A model generated the notes under the pieces. The model saw only the letters and a program-made list of their open reading frames with translations, was not told where the DNA came from and made no database searches. This document shows positions 1 through 7,852 of a DNA stretch of 64,000 nt, piece by piece; the stretch's first letter is position 1, and each line of letters opens with the position of its first letter. The position numbers and the translations under genes are program-made. This DNA is from Bacteroidota bacterium (GTDB lineage: Bacteria > Bacteroidota > Bacteroidia > Chitinophagales > Chitinophagaceae), in assembly GCA_005882315.1 (NCBI GenBank), contig VBAR01000006.1, positions 1 through 64,000 of the forward strand, written 5' to 3'.

Positions 1-426
1 GGTGCGACAGCAACATTAAGTGCAACTTTCCCAGCTGGTACAACAGTAACAGGTGTTGTATGGAGTGGTACGGGTGTAAGTGGAACAACATTTACTGCAC
101 CTGCTGCTGGTGGTGTGTTTACAGTTAATTATAGTGCAACAGTGAATGGATGTCCTGTCACAGGTTCATTTGCAATAACAGTATCAACTGTTCCAGCTCC
201 GGTATTCGGAACAATAGGAACATTATGTCCTGGTGCGACAGCAACATTAAGTGCAACGTTCCCTGCTGGTACAACAGTAACAGGTGTTGTATGGAGTGGT
301 ACAGGTGTAAGTGGAACAACATTTACTGCACCTGCTGCTGGTGGTTCATATACTGTGAACTATAGTGCAACAGTGAATGGTTGTCCTGTCACCGGATCAT
401 TTACAATAACAGTAGCCAGTGCTCCC
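1..426 (+). repeat. Near-identical 231-bp tandem coding repeats
   Basis: The sequence at base 1 recurs at base 232 with very few differences, a period of exactly 231 bp (77 codons). The second unit loses similarity near base 426. Both copies are in frame and encode an Ig-like domain. More copies probably lie upstream of the window. The high nucleotide identity implies recent duplication or gene conversion. Confidence 0.9.
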
Positions 427-1713
427 GCTACACTAATCGTAGTCGGTAATAACTTCTGCCCAGGCGGAAGCGGTACAATTACTGTACAGAATATACAGGC
501 TGGTATTTCTTACCAGGTTCGTATTGTAGGAGGGGCCAATATAGGTGCAGCACAAAGCGGTGCTGCTGGTACTAACCTTACATTTACAAATATTCCAGTC
601 GGTACATTCCAGATTGTAGCAACTAATATAAGTTCGAATTGTATGACTGTGTTTGGCAATGTAACAATTGCTCAAACTGTAGTTACTCCATGTATGATCA
701 CAGGGCCAACAAGTGTATGCATGGGCACGAGGAATACATACACTGTACAAACTGGACCGGGTGTTACAAATATTCAATGGAGCATTCAGGGTGGAAATTG
801 CATCATCGTGGGTACCGCTACAACAGCAACAGTTTCCATTAAGGCAATAGGACCAGGTACGTTCATTATACGTGCAACTGTAATGTATGGTAACTGCCCT
901 ACCAGTTGCGAATTGACAGTTACTTCGACTCCTTTGACAGTAAGTGCGGCACATGTTATTGTTTGTCCAAATTCAACTGGCACATTGGTTGGTAGCCCTG
1001 CAGGTGGTGTATGGGCAAGTACGAATCCGCTGATCCAGGCTGCTATCAATAACAGCAACTCGACCTTCAACTCTACTGGTATACCAGCAGGTAATTATCC
1101 AGTCACCTATACGGTTATCCAAGCCGATAGTTGTACGGGTACAGCTTTAGGTTCTATAACAATACTATCAGCAGGAGTGATTGGAAGACTTGCGGGAAAC
1201 TATTCAGAAGGAGAAATGATGGAGATCACGATGGACAGGTCCACCAAAGGAATTAGGTATCAACTGTTACGCAATGGAGTTGCGGTTGGTTCTCCTGTAA
1301 ATGGTACCGGCAGCGAGATCAACTTTGGGCCGCATACGTTTAATGGAGAATATTCCGTTAGGGCAAGTAATTTAGAAGCGGATTGTTCGGCAACGAGTGG
1401 TGCCCAACGTATTCTTCCAACGAATGGTCCAGCGACACTTCGGGTAGATGCCAAGCTAAAAGTTACAGCATTTCCCAATCCTTTCAGCGATCAGATCCGG
1501 TTTGTAATTGAATCGGATATCGCAGGAAAGGCTGTTCTGGAAGTATACAATTTACTTGGCGCAAAACTCCAGACAGTATATGAAGGGCATGTTGATGCGA
1601 ACAAAAAGCTAAATGTTGATTTCGTAGTTCCCGAATTACAACGTGTTCATATGATCTATAAATTGAGAGTTGGTAATTACGAGACAACTGGTAAATTAAT
1701 AAATATCAGATAA
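1..1713 (+). CDS. Secreted repeat adhesin-like protein with type IX sorting domain (5' partial)
   Basis: The frame is open to base 1, so the gene begins upstream and only the last 570 codons are here. The N-terminal part consists of near-identical 77-residue Ig/PKD-like repeats rich in Thr, Gly and Val, each with a conserved NGCPVTGSF element. More diverged beta-sandwich segments follow. The last ~85 residues (starting near VTAFPNPFSDQIRF, ending TGKLINIR) have the form of the Por/type IX secretion C-terminal sorting domain (TIGR04183 type): the PNPF motif, a VYNLLGAKL strand and a final basic strand. Known family behaviour is export across the outer membrane and anchoring or release at the surface. 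An adhesin or structural role is inferred from the repeats; no catalytic domain is visible. A strong terminator follows. Confidence 0.85.
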   Translation, partial: GATATLSATFPAGTTVTGVVWSGTGVSGTTFTAPAAGGVFTVNYSATVNGCPVTGSFAITVSTVPAPVFGTIGTLCPGATATLSATFPAGTTVTGVVWSGTGVSGTTFTAPAAGGSYTVNYSATVNGCPVTGSFTITVASAPATLIVVGNNFCPGGSGTITVQNIQAGISYQVRIVGGANIGAAQSGAAGTNLTFTNIPVGTFQIVATNISSNCMTVFGNVTIAQTVVTPCMITGPTSVCMGTRNTYTVQTGPGVTNIQWSIQGGNCIIVGTATTATVSIKAIGPGTFIIRATVMYGNCPTSCELTVTSTPLTVSAAHVIVCPNSTGTLVGSPAGGVWASTNPLIQAAINNSNSTFNSTGIPAGNYPVTYTVIQADSCTGTALGSITILSAGVIGRLAGNYSEGEMMEITMDRSTKGIRYQLLRNGVAVGSPVNGTGSEINFGPHTFNGEYSVRASNLEADCSATSGAQRILPTNGPATLRVDAKLKVTAFPNPFSDQIRFVIESDIAGKAVLEVYNLLGAKLQTVYEGHVDANKKLNVDFVVPELQRVHMIYKLRVGNYETTGKLINIR

Positions 1714-1735
1714 AAACGGATCATGTGTTAAATCC

Positions 1736-1769
1736 AAGGAGTTGCCTGGAAACAGGCAGCTCCTTTTTT
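1736..1769 (+). terminator. Rho-independent terminator of the adhesin gene
   Basis: A 13-bp stem (AAGGAGTTGCCTG with CAGGCAGCTCCTT, one G-T wobble) encloses a GAAA tetraloop and is followed by a T run. It lies 23 bp after the adhesin stop codon. Confidence 0.9.
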
Positions 1770-1861
1770 ATGATCTATCTTTTTTATTTTGAATTTTACG
1801 TTCGGCGAATTTACAACGAGCAGTGATTAAGACAGTACGGATTAAGATTTCAGTTTTGGGC

Positions 1862-1893
1862 ACAAACCGAGGCATTTACTTCGGTTTGTTTTT
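1862..1893 (+). terminator. Second hairpin with T tract upstream of the GHL10 gene
   Basis: Perfect 9-bp arms ACAAACCGA and TCGGTTTGT flank a 10-base loop, and a run of T follows. The form is that of an intrinsic terminator, but it sits 70 bp upstream of the next start codon. It could be a back-up terminator or a leader element. Confidence 0.5.
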
Positions 1894-1962
1894 ACTATAA
1901 TTGAAAGTCTACATCATTTTTTCTTTTAATTTTAGTTCGTCACCTCATTCAAAAAACTTATT

Positions 1963-3483
1963 ATGTTCAACAAAAAAGTGTTTTCTGCTCTGCAGGTTGT
2001 AGCCTATTTATTTTTATTACAAGCATGCAAACCTGCAAAGCAACTTACGACAACGACAACTACAACTCTGCCGAAGGTAACTACGGAATTCAGGGCCGCG
2101 TGGGTGGCAACAGTGGCCAACATTAACTGGCCCAGCAGACCGGGGTTGGCGGTAGATTCACAAAAGATAGAAGCCATTGCATTACTTGATTTTTTGCAGA
2201 AACATAATTTCAATGCCGCCATATTACAAGTAAGGCCTCAGGCTGATGCACTTTATAAAAGTGACCTGGAGCCATGGTCTTATTATCTTACCGGCTCACA
2301 GGGAAAAGCTCCCGAACCATTTTATGATCCGCTGGAGTTTTGGGTAAAAGAAGCCCATGACCGCGGTATTGAATTACATGTCTGGCTCAATCCTTACCGT
2401 GCACATCATAAGGATGGAAAAGAAATAAGTGAACTCTCTGTTGTAAAAAAACATCCTGACTGGGTTGTTTATCTTAAAGAAGGTTATTGGTGGATGGATC
2501 CGGCAAAAAAAGAAGTGCAGGATATGACCAATGATGTGATCATGGATATTGTAAAGCGTTATGATATTGATGGCATTCACATGGATGATTATTTCTATCC
2601 CTATCCTTCTTACAATGGCGGTGTTGATTTTCCTGATTCAGTAAGTTGGGCTGCCTATCAACGCAGTGGCGGCAAACTGTCTCGTGGAGACTGGCGTCGT
2701 GATGCAGTGAATAAATTGATCCAACGTTTATATACAAATATCAAGGCCGAAAAATCATGGGTAAAATTTGGTTTGAGTCCTTTTGGTATCTGGCGACCCG
2801 GTTATCCTAATATGGTAGAAGGTTTTGATCAGTATGATCAGCTTTATGCTGATGCAAAGCTCTGGCTTAATAAAGGATGGATAGATTATTTTACTCCGCA
2901 ACTATATTGGCCAGTGAACCGCTATGCACAAAGCTTCCCCGTATTATTGGGTTGGTGGGCCGGCGAAAACAAAATGGACCGTCATTTATGGCCTGGTATT
3001 AGTGTGGGCCGTGATAGTACCGATAAAAACCTGGATGAGATCATCAACGAGATAATGATTGACCGTGGTATGATACCGGAAAGTATGGGAGTCGTTCATT
3101 GGAGTATTTCATCTTTAACAAAGAATCCAAGAATGGCGGATACGCTATTAAAGTCTGTCTATAAAAAACAGGCATTGGTGCCGTCAAGTCCCTGGCTTGA
3201 TAAAAATGCACCGGCAGCGCCGGCTGTTATTACTGAAACGCAAAACGATCTTCTAAAAATCAGCTGGACACACCCGGATGAGAAAGACGTTTTTCAATGG
3301 GTGGTTTATCACAAATATAATAACCGCTGGAGCTATACTATTCTTGATCATTCTAAACGATCGCTAAGTATAAGAAAAGTTGTCGGCGAAAATGCACAAC
3401 GTCAGACATTATCAGGCATTATTGTTACAGCTGTAGATAGAACAGGGAATGAGAGTGTGAAAAATATAATAGAAATAAAGTGA
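1963..3483 (+). CDS. GHL10-family glycoside hydrolase-like lipoprotein
   Basis: The 506-residue product has a lipoprotein signal peptide ending LLLQAC, so Cys22 is the probable lipidated residue, followed by a Thr-rich linker. From residue ~42 (EFRAAWVATV) to ~400 it resembles the DUF187/GHL10 (PF02638) TIM barrel. Visible family signatures include ILQVRPQADALY (~87-98), VWLNPYRA (~140-147) and DGIHMDDYFYPYP (~203-215), whose Asp208/Asp209 lie at the end of a predicted barrel strand. The last ~90 residues look like a fibronectin III-type domain. Some GHL10 members have been linked to peptidoglycan or glycan hydrolysis, but the substrate here is unknown. It converges on the PL6 gene with a 3-bp gap and is not obviously part of the uronate locus. 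Confidence 0.85.
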   Translation: MFNKKVFSALQVVAYLFLLQACKPAKQLTTTTTTTLPKVTTEFRAAWVATVANINWPSRPGLAVDSQKIEAIALLDFLQKHNFNAAILQVRPQADALYKSDLEPWSYYLTGSQGKAPEPFYDPLEFWVKEAHDRGIELHVWLNPYRAHHKDGKEISELSVVKKHPDWVVYLKEGYWWMDPAKKEVQDMTNDVIMDIVKRYDIDGIHMDDYFYPYPSYNGGVDFPDSVSWAAYQRSGGKLSRGDWRRDAVNKLIQRLYTNIKAEKSWVKFGLSPFGIWRPGYPNMVEGFDQYDQLYADAKLWLNKGWIDYFTPQLYWPVNRYAQSFPVLLGWWAGENKMDRHLWPGISVGRDSTDKNLDEIINEIMIDRGMIPESMGVVHWSISSLTKNPRMADTLLKSVYKKQALVPSSPWLDKNAPAAPAVITETQNDLLKISWTHPDEKDVFQWVVYHKYNNRWSYTILDHSKRSLSIRKVVGENAQRQTLSGIIVTAVDRTGNESVKNIIEIK

Positions 3484-3486
3484 TTT

Positions 3487-5769
3487 TTATTTTCCAGCTA
3501 TGTTATTTTTCTCCTTCACATATTTGTTTGTAACGATCTTGCCTGAGTTTGTTAATGAGTTATTCCTGATTGAATGTGCAGCCCTTACAGCATCTTCATA
3601 AACTATCAGCGATTTGCCGATATTACTATTAGAAAAACTATTCTTTTCAAGTAATGAATATTGGGTGCCATACAAGTGAATCAAAGCCAGGTCAGTCTTA
3701 GTATTACTGTTCGATACTGAGTTATTTGAAAAAATCAAATGTGGTCCCATGGTGCTTTCATCATTACCACCCCGAAGCATTGTTAATAGCTGGTCTTTAT
3801 GTTCTTTAAATGAGGAGTTAGTTATTTTTAATTTCTCTACATTATAGTATCCTTTATTATCAATTTCGTTATCGAATTTAAATAACACTCCGTTGCCATT
3901 GCTGAATGTACATCTATTGATAATAATGCTATCTGAAATAGCTGATTTAGCTGCCGTAAAAAAAGCTCCATTAAGATTCTTAATAACGCAATTGTTCATG
4001 TACAGATTTGAATGATTAGAACTACCGGAAGTATCAGTAGTAATAAATGTACCGGCTGATACAGAATTTAAATCCAGGTTAAGGTTAGTAAGCTTTAGAT
4101 TTTTTCCTGCTTTTAGCTGAATAAAAAAACCTGAATTAGAAGAGTTAGAAAACCTGATGATTTGTTTTTGAGTGCTTGTTAATGATACATCGTTGATTAT
4201 TGTTAATGGGGAACTGAAAACATATTCGGTTCCCGTCAAATTAATTGTCAATTCGGCACTCGAATTTTCAGATAATAGCTGTTCAATTTCTTTGGCTGTT
4301 TTGCAGTCTTTTTTTCTTTGTTTGACTACTTGTTTATTTTTTGGATTGTACCATTTTGCTCCACATGAAGAAACAGCATTCATCCAGGTTTCCTGTAATC
4401 GTTTTGTACTTGCATGCCCTGGTTTATCTGAAAGTGGCGAACCAAGCCTCTCTTTACTTATTGTTTTTAAGGAATCACCTATAATATATTTTGCACTGCT
4501 ACCGGGAACCGGGTTAGGAAATGGTAGTGAAGTTGTTTTGGTAAGTGTGAAAGCGTTTTTAGTAAAGCCAGTAATGTTCGGGTTGTAAATAGCACTCATC
4601 AGGTTGCCTGAAAACTTAATACCACTTATATCATCATAGATGTGGCATAATTGTGTGTCTTTTGAATTGAAGAAAATATTATTCTCAAAGTAAACTTTGC
4701 TTGGAGGTACGGATCGCTCAGTATCACTTCCTTCGCAAAAGCTTATTGGAGTACATTCAACAAAACTGTTATTTGCAATGACTGCATCTGTTACTTCTAC
4801 ATAACGGTTAGCCGGAGAATTAGGGACTCCATTCATTATTGATAGAGGTGACCTGAATCCCACACCACGGCATTGATAGAAGTAGTTATTTACGACCCAT
4901 TGTCCTTTGTTAATAATACGTACGCCACCCGTCCCTTCTTTGTTATTGCCAAGGAAAGTATTATTCTCAACCGTATTAAAATTACCGTGCCTGAATACTA
5001 CTGCACCCTGGCATTCTTTAAAAAGATTATTACGGATAATATTTGATCCTGACTTGATTGATACAATTTCTGTTTCACCATCACAGGTTTCAAAAAAATT
5101 ATCGGTTATCTGTGTGTTGGAGTTGAACTCGCAATGCTGTGATACACCTACACGGATAATTTCTCCACCATTTGAAGCAAGAGGTTGTCGCACTCCAAAA
5201 TAATTATGATCAATAGAATGAAAATTTTCCCTGCTTCTCTCATCATCAAGAATAACGGCAAGCAGCACTCCTAAGTTTTTCTTATTTAAAAAGCTGCAAT
5301 GATCCAACCGGTTATTTTTTCCATAAAATGCAATCCAATAATTTTCGTCCAGTCTTTTGGAGTTATTGAAATCATTAATAACAGTATTGGTTACCCTGCA
5401 GTTATTAGCTATTTTATCCTTATTGATACAAAATTTAATAACCGCATCATTACCTGCATAACCTTTTTCAAAATATAAACCATCAACGATAATATAGTTT
5501 CCACCGAGATTGAGTTTGGAGTTTCCTGATATTAAAACTTTGCCTGCTGTTTGTGCTTTAAATATAATCGGAAGTTCTTTTGTACCACTACAATCCAGTT
5601 TTATAATTGCATTTTCCCATACACCATTTTGTAAAACAATTGTATCGCCAGGTTTTGCTTCCTTGTTTGCTTTATTTAATTCATCAATATTTTTTACCGG
5701 GATATTTCTGGCTATGGAAATTGTTGATACAAGGATGAGAAAATAATTCAATAAAAAAAATCTACACAT
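3487..5769 (-). CDS. PL6-family alginate lyase (two beta-helix domains)
   Basis: The 760-residue product has an N-terminal signal peptide and a right-handed beta-helix of the chondroitinase-B/alginate lyase class (PL6). The catalytic signature is clear: GETEIVSIKS gives Glu232, Glu234 and Lys239, and VVFRHG gives Arg260. The spacing (Glu-Glu, then Lys, then Arg 21 residues later) matches the Ca2+-binding glutamates and the catalytic Lys/Arg of chondroitinase B. Residues ~480-750 form a second beta-helix-like region, as in the longer two-domain PL6 enzymes. The reaction is endo- or exo-beta-elimination of polyuronate, most likely alginate, outside the cytoplasm. It lies 3 bp downstream of the lacI-type gene on the same strand, so the two are probably co-transcribed. 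Confidence 0.93.
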   Translation of the reverse strand: MCRFFLLNYFLILVSTISIARNIPVKNIDELNKANKEAKPGDTIVLQNGVWENAIIKLDCSGTKELPIIFKAQTAGKVLISGNSKLNLGGNYIIVDGLYFEKGYAGNDAVIKFCINKDKIANNCRVTNTVINDFNNSKRLDENYWIAFYGKNNRLDHCSFLNKKNLGVLLAVILDDERSRENFHSIDHNYFGVRQPLASNGGEIIRVGVSQHCEFNSNTQITDNFFETCDGETEIVSIKSGSNIIRNNLFKECQGAVVFRHGNFNTVENNTFLGNNKEGTGGVRIINKGQWVVNNYFYQCRGVGFRSPLSIMNGVPNSPANRYVEVTDAVIANNSFVECTPISFCEGSDTERSVPPSKVYFENNIFFNSKDTQLCHIYDDISGIKFSGNLMSAIYNPNITGFTKNAFTLTKTTSLPFPNPVPGSSAKYIIGDSLKTISKERLGSPLSDKPGHASTKRLQETWMNAVSSCGAKWYNPKNKQVVKQRKKDCKTAKEIEQLLSENSSAELTINLTGTEYVFSSPLTIINDVSLTSTQKQIIRFSNSSNSGFFIQLKAGKNLKLTNLNLDLNSVSAGTFITTDTSGSSNHSNLYMNNCVIKNLNGAFFTAAKSAISDSIIINRCTFSNGNGVLFKFDNEIDNKGYYNVEKLKITNSSFKEHKDQLLTMLRGGNDESTMGPHLIFSNNSVSNSNTKTDLALIHLYGTQYSLLEKNSFSNSNIGKSLIVYEDAVRAAHSIRNNSLTNSGKIVTNKYVKEKNNIAGK

Positions 5770-5772
5770 GAG

Positions 5773-6813
5773 TTATATTTTTTTTGTTCCGTTTCCGGGA
5801 GTAATTCTTTGAGAGGATTCCCTGATAAATAATTTGGGTTTTAAAACCTGTTCCACACCAGTCATATCTTCATTATGGTGCATGGATTCAATAAAAAGTT
5901 TTGCTGCTGCCTTTCCTAATTCAAAACAAGGTTGTTCAACACTTGATATTGTTGGCGTAACAAGACTTAGGGCAGGCTCATTATTAAATCCGACGAGCCC
6001 AATATCCTGTGGCATTTTTAATCCTCTTTCTTTAATGGCAAGCATTGCTCCAATTGCCATACGATCACTGATGGTGCATATTGCATCAGGCCTTTTTTTC
6101 ATTGATAATAATTCACGGGTGGCAAAGAATGCATAGTCCTGGTTAAAATCACAATGAACGATCAGGTCATTGTCTTTTTTGATCTTGTGCTTTTTCAATG
6201 CATTCAAGTAACCATCAAGCCTGCTGTTACTGATGCCAAGGTTTTTTGGTCCGGCTAATATGGCTATACGTTTATAACCCTGTTCTATCAAATGCTCAGT
6301 AGCCATGAAGCCACCGCTTTCATTATCTAATCGTACACTCGGTGCTATAAGGTCAGGTGTTACACGATCAAAGACCACCATTGGTAAATCTCTTTCCTGT
6401 ATTTTTTTAAAATGTTCAAATGATTTTGTTTCGCTGGAAACAGAAATGATAAAACCATCAACCAAACTTTCCAGCAATCTCCTTGTATTTACGATCTCTC
6501 TTCCAAACGATTCATTACTCTGGCAAACCATTACAGTGTAACCGGCTTCCAGTGCTACCTCATCAATACCTTTTACCATTGTTGATAAAACATAATCGAG
6601 GTTGGGAACGATCACGCCGATCGTATGTGTTTGCTTTTGCCGGAGGCTTAATGCCAATTTATTAGGTTGATAGCTAAGCTCCTCTGATATCGCCATTACG
6701 GCTTTTTTTGTATCATTATTTACATCAGGCGCATTTCGTAATGCTCTTGATACAGTAGAGATAGATATATTCAGATGCCTTGCTATATCTTTTATTGTAG
6801 CGGGTTTATTCAT
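5773..6813 (-). CDS. LacI-family transcriptional regulator
   Basis: The 346-residue product starts at the ATG at 6813; an in-frame TTG at 6825 is less likely because family members start just before the helix-turn-helix. Residues 1-55 form the LacI-type helix-turn-helix and hinge (ATIKDIARHLNISISTVSRA, then LSYQPNKLALSLR). Residues ~60-340 form a periplasmic-binding-protein-like effector domain (IGVIVPNLDYV, FDRVTPD, GLVGFNNEPALSLVTPTISSVEQP). It is transcribed divergently from the SDR-led operon, and a 28-bp palindrome sits in between. The inferred role is to control the polyuronate locus in response to an unsaturated oligouronate or a pathway intermediate. The ligand cannot be read from the sequence. 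Confidence 0.94.
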   Translation of the reverse strand: MNKPATIKDIARHLNISISTVSRALRNAPDVNNDTKKAVMAISEELSYQPNKLALSLRQKQTHTIGVIVPNLDYVLSTMVKGIDEVALEAGYTVMVCQSNESFGREIVNTRRLLESLVDGFIISVSSETKSFEHFKKIQERDLPMVVFDRVTPDLIAPSVRLDNESGGFMATEHLIEQGYKRIAILAGPKNLGISNSRLDGYLNALKKHKIKKDNDLIVHCDFNQDYAFFATRELLSMKKRPDAICTISDRMAIGAMLAIKERGLKMPQDIGLVGFNNEPALSLVTPTISSVEQPCFELGKAAAKLFIESMHHNEDMTGVEQVLKPKLFIRESSQRITPGNGTKKI

Positions 6814-6868
6814 TCGAAGTCGCAATCATTGAGGCGTAAATGTAAACGAATTTAAAATACCGAGAATC

Positions 6869-6896
6869 CCGGCAGCGATACCGGTAACGATGCCGG
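6869..6896. promoter_or_regulatory. Candidate LacI-family operator (28-bp imperfect palindrome)
   Basis: The 28-base site is symmetric at 24 of 28 positions around a central CG (6882/6883). The core is CGATACCGGTAACG and the outer arms are CCGGC and GCCGG. A central CG in an even palindrome is typical of LacI-family operators. It lies 55 bp upstream of the regulator start and 190 bp upstream of the SDR start. Confidence 0.7.
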
Positions 6897-7053
6897 CAAA
6901 AACATTTAGAAAATATATGACGAAATATAAAATTATGTAGACAGTATCTAACAAATTGAAATAAAAATTTGAGATTATACAACGACTATAAAATTCGGAT
7001 GGCTTGTTTTCTCCTTTAATATTACACCCTCTTAGTTTTTGGTTTTTTATAAC

Positions 7054-7065
7054 GTTTAATTAAAC
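7054..7065. promoter_or_regulatory. Perfect 12-bp AT-rich palindrome near the SDR start
   Basis: GTTTAATTAAAC is a perfect palindrome whose end is 19 bp upstream of the SDR start codon. It could be a second regulator site near the transcription start. An AT-rich palindrome of this length may also occur by chance. Confidence 0.3.
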
Positions 7066-7084
7066 AGACGTATAATATAATAAT

Positions 7085-7831
7085 ATGAAAGATAAAGTTG
7101 CAATTGTAACCGGCGGTGCCAGGGATATCGGCAGGCAGGTTTCATTAAAGCTGGCAGCAGCAGGAGTAAAAGTTTGTGTCAATTATTTTGGCAATAAAGC
7201 ATTAGCTGATGAAACAATTCAGCTTATTAAGAACAATGCGGGAGATGCAATTGCGGTGTATGGTGATATGACAAAAACTGCTGATGTAAAAAAACTGGTT
7301 GATACCTGTATTGAAAAGTATGGCTCAGTCATTCATATTCTTGTAAATGTTGCAGGCGGTATCATGGGAAGAAAAGTATTGGCTGATCTAAGTGAGGATT
7401 TCTGGGATTCAGTAATTGATGTTAACCTGAAATCTGTTTATCTCGCGACTAAAGAAGTGGTTCCTCATATGACTTCAGGCGGTGCAATTGTAAATTTTTC
7501 TTCACAGGCAGCAAGAGACGGCGGTGGTTTCGGTGCATTGGCTTATGCAACATCGAAAGGTGGTGTGCTTACATTGACGAGAGGGCTTGCAAAAGAGTTA
7601 GGTCCAAAAGGAATACGTGTTAACTGCGTTTCACCTGGTATGATCAATACTACATTCCACGACACATTTACAAAACCTGAGGTTAGAACAAATGTTGCTG
7701 CTGCTACACCATTGCGCAGAGAAGGTAAGGCTGAAGAAGTAGGTGATCTTGCTTTTTACTTAGCCAGTGATGCTTCTTCATTTATTAATGGAGAGAGTGT
7801 TGAAATTAACGGTGGTACTTATTTCGCATAA
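7085..7831 (+). CDS. SDR oxidoreductase, probable 4-deoxy-L-erythro-5-hexoseulose uronate (DEH) reductase
   Basis: The 248-residue protein is a classical short-chain dehydrogenase. The cofactor loop is TGGARDIG (residues 9-16), with Asp in place of the usual middle Gly. The catalytic set is Asn114, Ser139 or Ser140, Tyr154 and Lys158 (YATSK), followed by the LGPKGIRVNCVSPG strand and a terminal NGG motif. SDR enzymes in alginate loci reduce DEH to 2-keto-3-deoxygluconate with NAD(P)H. That assignment rests on context, since SDR sequence alone does not fix the substrate. It is the first gene of the operon, 21 bp before PL17, and no signal peptide is seen, so it acts in the cytoplasm. Confidence 0.85.
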   Translation: MKDKVAIVTGGARDIGRQVSLKLAAAGVKVCVNYFGNKALADETIQLIKNNAGDAIAVYGDMTKTADVKKLVDTCIEKYGSVIHILVNVAGGIMGRKVLADLSEDFWDSVIDVNLKSVYLATKEVVPHMTSGGAIVNFSSQAARDGGGFGALAYATSKGGVLTLTRGLAKELGPKGIRVNCVSPGMINTTFHDTFTKPEVRTNVAAATPLRREGKAEEVGDLAFYLASDASSFINGESVEINGGTYFA

Positions 7832-7852
7832 AGCGAATTGAATATATAACGA

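Noticed and set aside
1-426. Repeats considered as a CRISPR array
   Set aside because: The period is 231 bp with no short repeat/spacer alternation, and the whole unit is coding and in frame.
433-954. 173-codon reverse-strand frame inside the adhesin gene
   Set aside because: It is the mirror of Thr/Gly-rich repeat coding DNA, rich in Cys and Tyr with no signal or domain, so it is a shadow frame.
6814-6825. Upstream TTG start for the LacI-family regulator
   Set aside because: It adds four residues before a normal ATG that directly precedes the helix-turn-helix, and no other support was found.
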